64,000 nt of DNA from Pomphorhynchus laevis (lineage: Eukaryota > Acanthocephala > Palaeacanthocephala > Echinorhynchida > Pomphorhynchidae): positions 32,870 through 96,869 of the forward strand of contig WNNJ02003130.1 of the NCBI GenBank assembly GCA_012934845.2. The letters are read 5' to 3'. Made by a program: the position numbers and the translations under genes. Below the pieces are notes generated by a model that saw only the letters and a list, made by a program, of their open reading frames with translations, searched no databases and was not told the DNA's origin. This document shows positions 12,482-22,209 of the stretch, in pieces (the first letter of the stretch is position 1; each line of letters starts with the position of its first letter).

Positions 12482-13140
12482 TTAGTTGGTCATACTTTTT
12501 TCATTCCACATTATTATACGTCGTTCTAAGGTTTTCCGACGATCACTAATTCGTCGCGAAGGAATCTGCTGCAGAATCAGCTGGCAATATACCGAAGAGA
12601 GGTGTAAGATGGAATCACATTCTTTAGAATTTTCGTTAAACGATTTGATGTGTGAAGTTAAGGTTGCAATAAAATCTTTAGTAGCGTTACATCTAGGCAG
12701 CGTCACCAAGTTTGGAACCCAGTGAATAATTTCATATAATGTTTCCATATACCAAGGTAAACGACGTATCGCATCCCGAGCAGTATGACCTGTCTGGTTC
12801 TCAACATTGTCACTAACTGCGTGAACGTGATTTTCACTATCATGCACATTTATTATCGATTTTACTTGAATGTGCTGCTGATTACAACAGTTTGAGATCT
12901 CAATTTCACTCTTCATCGTATTTATCATCTTAACAGAACAGTAGCCACAGTAGAATTCGTTGTCTGCAAGGCAAGATGCCTGGGATTCTGAAGTCCAAAT
13001 ACTTACCCACGTGTGACAATCATTGTTTAAGCAAAGGACTTGTTGTTCAGATCCATTTGAAACATCTCTAACATCAGTGTTGGACGCGACATGGTTGGAA
13101 ACTTGAGACTTTTTTCCGACCCATTTGTATATAGTCGTTT
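12482..13140 (-). pseudogene. N-terminal region of the RLE LINE
   Basis: The 148-aa frame 12928-12482 ends in 'QIPSRRISDRRKTLERRIIM', a block that precedes the RT in this element class. Upstream on the minus strand is a Cys cluster 'CLNNDCHTWVS...CLADNEFYCGYC' (about 13045-12945), similar in spacing to the PHD-like finger of LINE-B ORF1. An ATG near 13120 starts 'MGRKK', also like LINE-B ORF1 ('MGGRKK'). At least one frameshift separates the parts. Role inferred: nucleic acid binding. Confidence 0.55.
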
Positions 13141-14953
13141 GATTCGTGAACGTCGGTCGTAAATTGGTCCGTCCCGTATCGGTTTCTTGTCGCTCAGTGC
13201 TTTGCTGTATGTATATTAGATTGTATGTACTTAATTATCAATATAGTTAGAACCAGTCTGAAAGTGTAAGTAGTTAATTTCCTTTGACCGTTGAATCGAT
13301 CGAAGTTATTGAAGATCTTAAAGAAGAAATTGCAAAAGCCACATTGTTTTCATACAAAGCACATTTACCGTTGTCAATAGAAACGGACGCTTCATATACT
13401 TCAATAGGAGCTGTTTTGAGTTAGGAAACGAGACATGTTGCCTTCTATTCACGGACACTACCGAAAACAATGTTAAATCAATCCAGTGTGGAGAAAGAGG
13501 CTTTGGCGATTGTCAGCTCTGTTAAGTACTGGAAGCACTACCTTCTTGGCAAACCATACAAAATAATCACTGATCAGAGGTCAGTCAGTTTTATGTTCGA
13601 CAGAACTCATACCAACAAGATAAAAAATGATAAGGTAACTCGTTGACGGTTGGAATTAGCACCTTATCAATACGAGATACAGTGCCGAGCTGGAAACAAT
13701 AATAAGGCAGTTGACGCTATGTCGCGAATATCTTATGTGTGTTTGCATCAAGGATCTCTCCGTGAGCTCAATCTAATTCATGTCTCCTTATGTCATCCTG
13801 GAATTACTCGTATGCTGCATTATATCAAACAATACAATCTACCCTATAATAAGTCAAACGTCGTTAAAGTAACTAGCGGATGCCGTATTTGCGCCTAGGA
13901 AAAACCGCAATTCTGTAAACTTACTATGGGTCATGTTATCAACGCAACACAGCCGTTTGAGCGTCTTAGCATTGATTTTAAAAGTCCTTTGAAGTCTACT
14001 ACCAGAAATCGATATCTACTATGTATCGTTGACGAATTTTCTCGCTTCCCATTCGCGATTTCTTGCTCCGATTGCTGTTCATCCTCGGTAATATCGGTTT
14101 TGCGTCAAGTTTTCGTGATTGGAAACATGTACCAAGGTACATGTTTCCAATCACGAGAATTTCGCAACTTTTTAACTTCACAATTTGTGTCATCATGTAG
14201 GATCACTCTTTATAACCCCAGAGGAAATGGGCAGGCGGAGAGGTTTGTGGGCATTACTTGGAAAACAGTCAAACTTGCTCTAATGTCGTAAAACCTTCCA
14301 TTAAAACATTGGGAATCTGTCTTCCCTTCTGTTCTAGCGTCCATGCGATCTTTGTTGTGCACTAGTACTGGAGAAACACCACACAATCGCATATTTCTCT
14401 ACCACAGAAATTCAAAAAATTCGTCGATTCCGCCTTCTTGGCAACAAAATAACTCAACATTTTTGCTCAGAGATGAACGAGCTCGTAAAAATAAGCTACC
14501 GCTTCAAGAAGTGAAAATGTTACAGTCCAACGGACAATATGCTTTAGTTCGAGATGAAAAGGGCACGAATCGACTATATCTGTTCGAAAACTAGCAAAAG
14601 TTCCCCAAGGCGATGATACAGAGATTGATAACTGTTCATGTGACGATTTCGAACGCTCATCTAGTCGGTCGACCAGTACCCATGGGCCTATCGAATACGT
14701 GACTTCATTGATTCCGCCTGTCAATGATCAATCTATATCTCAAGAGCTATCTAAAAGCAAATCCAGAAATACAGAGGCCTATACTCCGTTATTTGACGAT
14801 CAAATATCTTCCGACATCAACACAAACTATCAAACAAAGAATGCGAGCAATATTTCAATCATGAGTCAAAATGAACCTCTCAGATCAATGCGAAACGAAC
14901 GGAGAAGAAGAAAACCACCTTATCTCGACGATTATATTTGATCAGGGGAAGAC

Positions 14954-15157
14954 TGTCATGATCAATAGTTTTGTTATGTCTTATTATCTTGTTATGTTTT
15001 AGATATAACAAGATAAAGCCTTTATCGAATAAAGGCTTTATATACAGGCTTTAATTATTTGTCGAATAAAGCCTTTATCGGTTCTATCTACAACAGTTTA
15101 TTCGACAATATTGTAAAAACTTATAATCAAGACAATATAAAATTATTGATCATGACA
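14954..15157 (+). repeat. 3' LTR of Gypsy-1, also head of the next tandem unit
   Basis: 204 bp, reading the same as 5404-5607. It follows a short purine run (14944-14952). It is followed directly by the same sequence that follows the 5' LTR. Confidence 0.8.
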
Positions 15158-15782
15158 ATTTCCCCCCTGAGCAAATAATCGGTACACATTACTGGATGCT
15201 TACCCCCATTCCCCTAATTGATAATTTAATTTCTCAAATAGCATCATATTCTGTGTTTACAACTGTAGACCTTTCTCAGGTCTACTATCAAATCCATTTG
15301 CTAGAAAACGATCGACCGTTCACTGCTTTCGAGGCAGATGAAAATCTATATCAATATAAACGAATTCCATTTAGATTGACCAACGCAGTGTCCGTCTTTC
15401 AACGTATCATGAATCAGATCATCAACGACAATGGTCTCGTCGGAGTTTTCGCTTATTTGGATGATATTATAATTTGCGGCTAAAATTTTAACGAACACGA
15501 TGAAATATATAAACGGTTTTGCGAAGTCGCTAAGGATGTCAATCTTACTTTGGCTAAGGAGAAAACAAGGTATAGACAAAAGGAATTAGATTTTTTGGGA
15601 TATAGATTGTCTAACGGCTTTGTGAAACCAGATCATAATCGTGTTAAACCATTACTTGATTATCCAGTACCTAGAGACAGGAATTAAATGCAACGACTAT
15701 TAGGTCTCTTAGCATACTACTCCAAATTGATATCTTTATTCTCTAACAAAATAAGGATATTACTTAAAAAAATATTTTTTAA
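15158..15782 (+). mobile_element. Second, truncated unit of Gypsy-1 (RT region)
   Basis: Repeats 5608-6232 at a constant offset of 9,550 bp with only a handful of differences and no length change seen. It encodes the same Gypsy RT portion ('TTVDLSQVYYQI', 'FAYLDDIIICG'). Fossil; see the tandem-unit finding. Confidence 0.85.
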
Positions 15783-16038
15783 CGTGACAAATGCGTGCCA
15801 GCGCACGCTTACATGACCACAACAAAACAAAAATGTAAATCATGTGTCGAGAAGGTGTGACGGTGGAGGTGTTTGAATGTCATAAAGGAGGAAGCGCGGT
15901 GGATGTCGAGATAAAGTTGATTCCAGGCGAGTGAGGCGGCGACGAGGAAGGATTGGAGACCGTAGTTGTTGGAGTAATTGGGAACGTGGAGTAAGAGGGA
16001 ATTACGGGAACGCAGCGATAGCGATGTGGGCGAGTGTC
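15783..16038 (-). mobile_element. LINE-B copy B3, 3' end fragment inside the duplicated unit
   Basis: About 255 bp of the LINE-B 3' end, a copy of 6233-6488 including the junction with Gypsy RT. Homology stops at about 16038, where unrelated AT-rich DNA begins. Confidence 0.85.
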
Positions 16039-16391
16039 TACAACAATATAAATTAGTTAGAATTCTAAATTAAATGATGTTATATCAAAGATAAATCACT
16101 TTTGAGATAATGAGTTATCTGTTAATAAATGATTTATTTATATAATTATAATTTGTCATTGAGATAAATTAATATTTCGAATAATAATTTTCTTTTTAGT
16201 ATTTTTGTTATGCGTAAATCGTTGCCTGAAAATACCCTTTATATTTTAATATTTCATCAGTAAATGGGAGTTCATGTCTGTAATTAATTCGCCACTAATG
16301 AATACTGCGAGTCCGACAAAGCTTGGTGATTATCCAACTGTAAAAATCTCTAATTTAATATTCTCTGTAGCAATATCTTGATAAGTTTTTA
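16039..16391. other. AT-rich, no recognisable gene
   Basis: Follows the abrupt end of the Gypsy-1 tandem unit. I see no coding or repeat similarity. Confidence 0.4.
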
Positions 16392-16557
16392 CCGAACTCG
16401 CTGACCTCCTTTCTCATTGTTCTTTGTCCTCAATCCCTTTACTCGTTTTTGGCGACTTTAACATCCGCCTAGACCGCCCCTCTTCCACGGATACCAACCG
16501 CTTCATCAATATTCTATCCAAGTATAACCACAAAACCATCTCTACTGCCCCCACGAT
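16392..16557 (+). mobile_element. LINE-B copy B4, endonuclease fragment
   Basis: Plus-strand reading 'LLSHCSLSSIP', 'LVFGDFNIRLDR', 'FINILS' matches the minus-strand endonuclease of B2 at 8700-8540. It has no ends of its own and looks like a small fragment captured here. Confidence 0.75.
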
Positions 16558-16856
16558 AAAAAATAATTGATTTACAATTGAAAACCCCACATGATTTACA
16601 TTTTTGTTTTGTTGAACAAAACAAAAATGTTTTTGTTTTGATATTTTTTTAAGTTTTTACGAAGAGCTAGAAGTTGTAACATATTTTGAATGTTTTACTG
16701 TCTACTGCTTGAATGAAATACTTTTAATTTAATTATTTGCAAATTTAATTGAAATATGATTTTAAATTAAATCGGTGTTGATAGGCAAAATACTACCTAT
16801 ATTCAAAATTACTTTCTGCTATTAAATTAGTCATCTACAGTTTCCTGTTATTTTTC

Positions 16857-17150
16857 AGTTGATATCCTTGTGCTGTCAATTTTACAATTTGAATTTTGAC
16901 TACGCATCACGTTGCTTTAATTCCATTTTGAAGCAACAGCATTACTCTGCATTTCAGTTGTGGTTTACTCATTAACTACTGATCCAATACCTACATTGAA
17001 TGTTTTTATTCTTTTACTGTTACCTGATAATCATTAAACTAATCTGCTTTTTAAAAAAGTTCGCTCGATTTAAGGCTTGATTTAAATTATAAAAAATCTT
17101 ATAACAATGTTTTTATATTATTACAGGAACGAAGAAGAAAATATCAGCTA
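16857..17150. repeat. Module M, copy 1
   Basis: About 225 bp core starting TTGATATCCTTGTGCTG and ending near TTCGCTCGATTTAAGGC. It recurs at 17530-17750, 20270-20490 and, shortened, at 21056-21262. Here and at 21.2 kb it continues into a shared GACGAAGAAGAAAATATC tail. No coding potential was seen and the family is unknown. Confidence 0.75.
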
Positions 17151-17167
17151 TTAAGCTATTAAGTTAA

Positions 17168-18275
17168 ATATTAAGCTATTTTTTGTTCGATTTTATTCTC
17201 AATAAAAGAATTAATATTAATTTTATAATTTATTAGTGGAGAGAGTGAAGTAAAATATTTATTTAATCGAATTTTCAATAGCCTACTGCTATCATCTTCA
17301 GGAGTAAATGTTACAACATATTTTTACAATTTTTACATTTACTCCTGATGATGATAGCAGTAGGCTATTGAAAATTCGATTAAATAAATATTTTACTTCA
17401 CTCTCTATACTAACAAATAATCCAATATGAGTGAACAAACAATTTATTATATTAATTGTATAATTAATTTTTAAATAACTATAAAATTGTCAACGACTCG
17501 ACAATTTTGCACAATTAAAATATTAAAATTGATATCCTTGTGCTGTCAATTTTACAATTTGAATTTTGACTACGCATCACGTTGCTTCAATTCCATTTTG
17601 AAGCAACAGCATTACTCTGCATTTCAGTTGTGGTTTACTCATTAACTACTGATCCAATACCTACATTGAATGTTTTTATTCTTTTACTGTTACCTGATGA
17701 TCATTAAACTAATCTGCTTTTTAAAAAAGTTCGCTCGATTTAAGGCTTTATTTTAACATTTTACAAACTTAATTTCACATATATTGATTAATATAAATTT
17801 ATATCTGAATATTTTTAAATAAAATTATTAATCTTAATTAATCTAATTCTTTTTTGAATTGTAATTGTAGAATTAGGCGCAACCTTCAACTTGAAAGTAT
17901 TATTTTAATTCTTAAACTGATTATCACTAGTTTATTGATTTAATTTAAGTTATCCAAAGGTTTTATCTAAATATAGTAATAATATTATTTTATTCATTGC
18001 TTACAAGAGCGGTATTACTTAATTAGTCGGTGATCAATTCGTATAGGAGCAAATAATAAAAATTTGGTGTGTGATGGTCTCGAATTGCGAAATTTAGTTA
18101 CCGCCCACACCATTTATAGAACACATAAATGATGTACTTTGGTTTATAAGCTAAAAATAATCCAGCATTTCAGCGATAAGGAATCAAGTAGAAACAGAAC
18201 CGAAACATATCTTATTCTTTTTCTTTAGCCTTCATCCCTCTTTGATGCGGGGTCGGATATGCAGGATTTGGTCCT
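17168..18275. repeat. 1.1-kb duplicated segment, copy 1
   Basis: Nearly identical to 19908-21014 at offset 2,740 bp, with only about five substitutions and one 2-bp length change noticed near its end. It contains a long palindrome (17240-17406), module M and the start of a dispersed repeat (about 18050-18210). Confidence 0.9.
17240..17406. repeat. Palindrome P1 with hammerhead-like motif, copy 1
   Basis: Near-perfect inverted repeat: arms 17240-17311 and 17335-17406 (72 bp each), loop 23 bp. The right arm on the plus strand reads CTGATGA (17345-17351), a short stem-loop (ATAGC/GCTAT), then GAAA (17370-17373). That is the conserved core layout of a hammerhead ribozyme, except for extra bases between core and stem. 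Such motifs are known from the terminal repeats of Penelope-like elements. Self-cleavage is not established. Confidence 0.65.
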
Positions 18276-19000
18276 TTAGTTTGCTCTATTCAGAGCTTGG
18301 TCCGGGTGTAGTTCGGAAGTATTTATCGTTGATTGAGAAGTCCTGCCGCGTCGATGGCGGTGTACACTCTAGCTCTAGTGCGAAGATTGAAGGACTTTAT
18401 CATTTATACTGACTTTTGACCTGTCATATGAATCTCTCACCGAGAGTTGTCCGCGTTTAGCTCACTACGAAGCTGGTATGCTGCGGAAAGTTTACAGGAT
18501 CACCATGAGGAGGAACGGGCACACACCCTAACCGAGAAATATATGCCAAATTACACAATTTACGCGTTCTATAAATGGAATGCACGGTAGCTATTATTCG
18601 CAATTCGAATCCATCACACACTGAACGAAAGAACCACACGAGGATAATATGAAACCGACCAATGAAGTTGTACGGCTCGTGTAAGCAATGAATATTTACA
18701 AAGACTGCTTACTGTTTACTCTCCGTAGAACAATTCGTATAGGAACGAATAATAAAAAATTTGGTCTTTGGTAGGTTATGATATCGAATAATAGTTACAG
18801 ACCACACCATCTGTTGAACATTTCAATTGTGCATAAACCAGAATTTCGGCGACAAATGAATTCAGTAGAAACAGTAACATGACCGAAACATGAAATGTAG
18901 ACGTGGAGTCACTGCTGATGAGGCCCACACACGCTGAATGTAGTGTACAGTGATGCTGACACGATCAAAAGAAGCACACGAGGATAATATAAAACCGACT
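18051..19000. repeat. Dispersed repeat X: three units, one inverted
   Basis: Units at about 18030-18210 (+), about 18530-18640 (inverted) and about 18725-18900 (+) share GTGTGTGATGG...GAATTGCGAA and ...ACCATTTATAGAAC. The 25-bp string beginning CACACGAGGATAATAT occurs at 18635 and 18975. No open frame fits. It could be a terminal-repeat family or a non-autonomous element. Confidence 0.55.
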
Positions 19001-19837
19001 ACTGAAAGAATATTAATAATAATTAATATAATTTTATAATAATTTTTAAATTTGTATATAAAATTTTTAAAATATTTTAAAAATTATTTAAACATTTATC
19101 ATTTTTATTAAATTTTCCAATTTATAATTTTTCCGAAGATTTACAAGTTATGAATTCTACAACGAGGCAACAAATAGGAGATAAACTGAAACTCTCGGAA
19201 AACTATGTGTCCTAATAAATCAATAATTTTGAAGTTTATAAATATAACTTTATAAATTAATAAATTATAATAAATTTAATAAATTATAATACATTATAAT
19301 AATATTATAATAAATTTATAATATTCGTACTTTACATTCACGAGTCGTATCTTCCCTTGATTTGCTTCACATATTACTCATTTATTTTTATGTGCTGAGT
19401 TTTTTATTGGTTGTCAGTATCCTTAGAGTTAATTTGGATTTTAATTATAAATAAATAAAGGGATATAAACAAACTGATACAATTGGTAGAAATGTAAGCT
19501 ACTCAAACTCGTAAACTAAAATTAATTATTATTAAATAATTATATATTGATATTTCATTTTATTTATAAATATTTTTGTTGATATTTGATAATATATTTA
19601 ATATATTAATTATAGCAAAATTAATTTATTATTAAGTAATAATTTTAATATCAAGTAAACGTTTTTAATTTTGAAAATTAATTATCGAGAGTATCTGCTA
19701 ATAAATCAGTAAATTTATTGATTTAACTTTCTAATTATTGACTTCGGCACAAAATCATTTGGATGTTTATTATACATTCCAATAATTTCGTATCTTTAAT
19801 AAAAAATTGAATTAATTATCTAACAGAGTATATAATT
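19001..19837. other. Very AT-rich spacer
   Basis: Low-complexity A/T sequence. No coding, RNA or repeat feature was recognised. Confidence 0.5.
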
Positions 19838-19925
19838 TATTATTCATCCATAAACGTTTTGCGCTAATGATTTTAAATTTATTTTTTATATTATTGTGTT
19901 GATTTATATATTAAGCTATTTTTTG
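19838..19925. repeat. Fragment shared with 57600-57690
   Basis: About 85 bp (ATTCATCCATAAA...GATTTTAAATTTATTTTT...GTTGATTTATATAT) matches sequence just 3' of the Penelope-like RT remnant at 57.9-58.3 kb. Here it abuts the P1-bearing duplicate, which links the hammerhead-like palindrome to Penelope-like debris. Confidence 0.6.
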
Positions 19926-21014
19926 TTCGATTTTATTCTCAATAAAAGAATTAATATTAATTTTATAATTTATTAGTGGAGAGAGTGAAGTAAAATATTT
20001 ATTTAATCGAATTTTCAATAGCCTACTGCTATCATCTTCAGGAGTAAATGTTACAACATATTTTTACAATTTTTACATTTACTCCTGATGATGATAGCAG
20101 TAGGCTATTGAAAATTCGATTAAATAAATATTTTACTTCACTCTCTATACTAACAAATAATCCAATATGAGTGAACAAACAATTTATTATATTAATTGTA
20201 TAATTAATTTTTAAATAACTATAAAATTGTCAACGACTCGACAATTTTGCACAATTAAAATATTAAAATTGAAATCCTTGTGCTGTCAATTTTACAATTT
20301 GAATTTTGACTACGCATCACGTTGCTTCAATTCCATTTTGAAGCAACAGCATTACTCTGCATTTCAGTTGTGGTTTACTCATTAACTACTGATCCAATAC
20401 CTACATTGAATGTTTTTATTCTTTTACTGTTACCTGATGATCATTAAACTAATCTGCTTTTTAAAAAAGTTCGCTCGATTTAAGGCTTTATTTTAACATT
20501 TTACAAACTTAATTTCACATATATTGATTAATATAAATTTATATCTGAATATTTTTAAATAAAATTATTAATCTTAATTAATCTAATTCTTTTTTGAATT
20601 GTAATTGTAGAATTAGGCGCAACCTTCAACTTGAAAGTATTATTTTAATTCTTAAACTGATTATCACTAGTTTATTGATTTAATTTAAGTTATCCAAAGG
20701 TTTTATCTAAATATAGTAATAATATTATTTCATTCATTGCTTACAAGAGCGGTATTACTTAATTAGTCGGTGACCAATTCGTATAGGAGCAAATAATAAA
20801 AATTTGGTGTGTGATGGTCTCGAATTGCGAAATTTAGTTACCGCCCACACCATTTATAGAACACATAAATGATGTACTTTGGTTTATAAGCTAAAAATAA
20901 TCCAGCATTTCAGCGATAAGGAATCAAGTAGAAACAGAACCGAAACATATCTTATTCTTTTTCTTTAGCCTTCATCCCTCTGATGCGGAGTCGGATATGC
21001 AGGATTTGGTCCTC
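19908..21014. repeat. 1.1-kb duplicated segment, copy 2
   Basis: Partner of 17168-18275 (offset 2,740). It includes palindrome P1 copy 2 at 19980-20146, with the hammerhead-like core at 20085-20113, and module M at about 20270-20490. Confidence 0.9.
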
Positions 21015-21243
21015 TATTCTGAACAATTCCATTGTTCAAATCTATTTAATAATTTCATTTTTAAAGCAACATCATTACTCTGCATTTCAGTTGTGGTTTA
21101 CTCATTAACTACTGATCCAATACCTACATTGAATGTTTTTATTCTTTTACTGTTACCTGATGATCATTAAACTAATCTGCTTTTTAAAAAAGTTCGCTCA
21201 TTTTAAGACTTGATTTAAATTATAAAAAATCTTATAACAATGT

Positions 21244-21407
21244 AGGGACGAAGAAGAAAATATCATTTATTTGATATAAATTCTATATTTCGATAGCTTC
21301 TGCTATCATCATCAGGATTAAAAACATTTTGTTATCTTGATGATGATAGCAGGAGCTATCGAAATATAGAATTTTAATCAAATAAAGGATATTTTCTTCT
21401 TCGTTCC
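21244..21407. repeat. Palindrome P2 with hammerhead-like motif on both strands
   Basis: Inverted repeat with arms about 21244-21316 and 21335-21407 and loop about 18 bp. The left arm read on the minus strand gives CTGATGA (21315-21309), stem GATAGC/GCTATC with loop AGAA, then GAAA (21291-21288). The right arm on the plus strand has TTGATGA (21337-21343) and GAAA (21361-21364). The core arrangement matches P1, but the outer arm sequence is different. Confidence 0.65.
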
Positions 21408-21414
21408 TGTAATA

Positions 21415-22056
21415 ATTATATATTTGAAATGGAAGAAGATTGTGAGTTTAGTATTTATTATCAAATTATTAAGTTTATTATTTAATTCTTAAATTATGAT
21501 TTTGCATTATTATGTTTTGCCTATTTTATAATTATATTAAATACATAGACTCATTTAGCTGATTTGATTTTTTTAATCGAGTATTTCGCAGGAAATATAA
21601 CACATTGTGAACATAGAATATGCCAATGATATTTAATCTTCAATTGACACAAAAGTCTCTAAATCTCGTATATTTTAGAAATACAAGAGATTATATTTTA
21701 GAAAATTAAAAACTTAATTCAATAAAATAAAATCGATTAAATAAAAGATTAATTTTAATTTTAATTTAAAATCAAAATTAATTCTTAATAATCTAGATTA
21801 AGAATTCTTATAATTAAGAATTCTCATAAGTAATTCTTATATTTATAATTCTTATAATTCTTTAAAAAAACATTTTTTTATTTTTAAAAATTAAATATCA
21901 GCAATAATTTCATTGTCAAATTCTTTAAATTTGAGTATTTAATTAGACGTTTATTTAATTAGATGTAATTATCGCAAAGAAACACATTATTTTGTTGGCT
22001 AGATATACATTAGTCGATTAAATTACTGGATAACATTATCTGAAAAGGCATTTCAG
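21415..22056. other. AT-rich DNA upstream of BDP1
   Basis: No coding feature. It ends in TTTCAG directly before the ATG of BDP1, so it may be an outron (removed by spliced-leader trans-splicing) or a 5' intron. Confidence 0.4.
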
Positions 22057-22209
22057 ATGCAGAGACGGAAGATCAAGCCCATCATACCTAATCGCCCTCA
22101 TCGTCCGATCCCACCTAAGCCTGCTAATTCTGAAAAGGCTGAGCAGGAAATTTCCGTTAAATCAGAATTACCCTGCATTGCTCAGAAATCTAATGATACA
22201 AGTTCTAAG
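22057..22209 (+). CDS. BDP1: BDP1 exon 1 (start)
   Basis: 51 codons starting 'MQRRKIKPIIPNRPHRPIPP', which parallels the basic 'RRARLSVKPNVRPG' N-terminus of vertebrate BDP1. The ATG lies immediately after TTTCAG, as at a trans-splice acceptor. The donor after AAG is GTATTT, phase 0. The rest is polar and low complexity. Seen: frame and splice sites. Inferred: identity, from the downstream exons and this N-terminal resemblance. Confidence 0.65.

Larger units (their letters stand above)
10446..13264 (-). mobile_element. RLE-type LINE (R2/Utopia-like by motif), nested in Gypsy-1
   Basis: Antisense non-LTR element bounded by the exact 14-bp direct repeat TGTAAGTAGTTAAT (10432-10445 and 13265-13278), a plausible target-site duplication. 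On the minus strand: a Cys finger (about 13010-12935), a 148-aa N-terminal frame (12928-12482), RT (12446-11450), thumb and C-terminal CCHC with the start of a restriction-like endonuclease (11447-10461). The domain set matches elements with 'RPIGVGE', 'QCAGQKCG' and '..H.LSC..GG...RHN.IRD' blocks known from many invertebrates. The catalytic PD-(D/E)XK part is missing. The clade name is tentative. Confidence 0.75.
5404..15157 (+). mobile_element. Gypsy-type LTR retrotransposon fossil with nested LINEs (Gypsy-1)
   Basis: A fossil Gypsy element. In order: 5' LTR (5404-5607), reverse transcriptase (about 5640-6232), two nested antisense LINEs (6233-13264), RNase H (about 13288-13720), integrase with HHCC finger and core (about 13740-14280), a C-terminal tail ending at 14941, a polypurine run, and the 3' LTR (14954-15157). 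The two LTRs read the same along their whole length, so the insertion, or a later LTR exchange, is recent. Gag and protease are not recognisable. Besides the nested LINEs it has several coding breaks and is clearly dead. RT and RNase H fit end to end once the LINEs are seen as insertions. Confidence 0.8.

Noticed and set aside
10461-13264. Possibility that this RT is a group II intron or retron
   Set aside because: The 'RPIGIGE', 'AGQKCG' and CCHC/RLE blocks fit non-LTR elements, and the host context is eukaryotic.
18915-18922. CTGATGAG followed by GCCC, a possible hammerhead
   Set aside because: A nearby GAAA (about 18893) gives no convincing stem I or II in either order.
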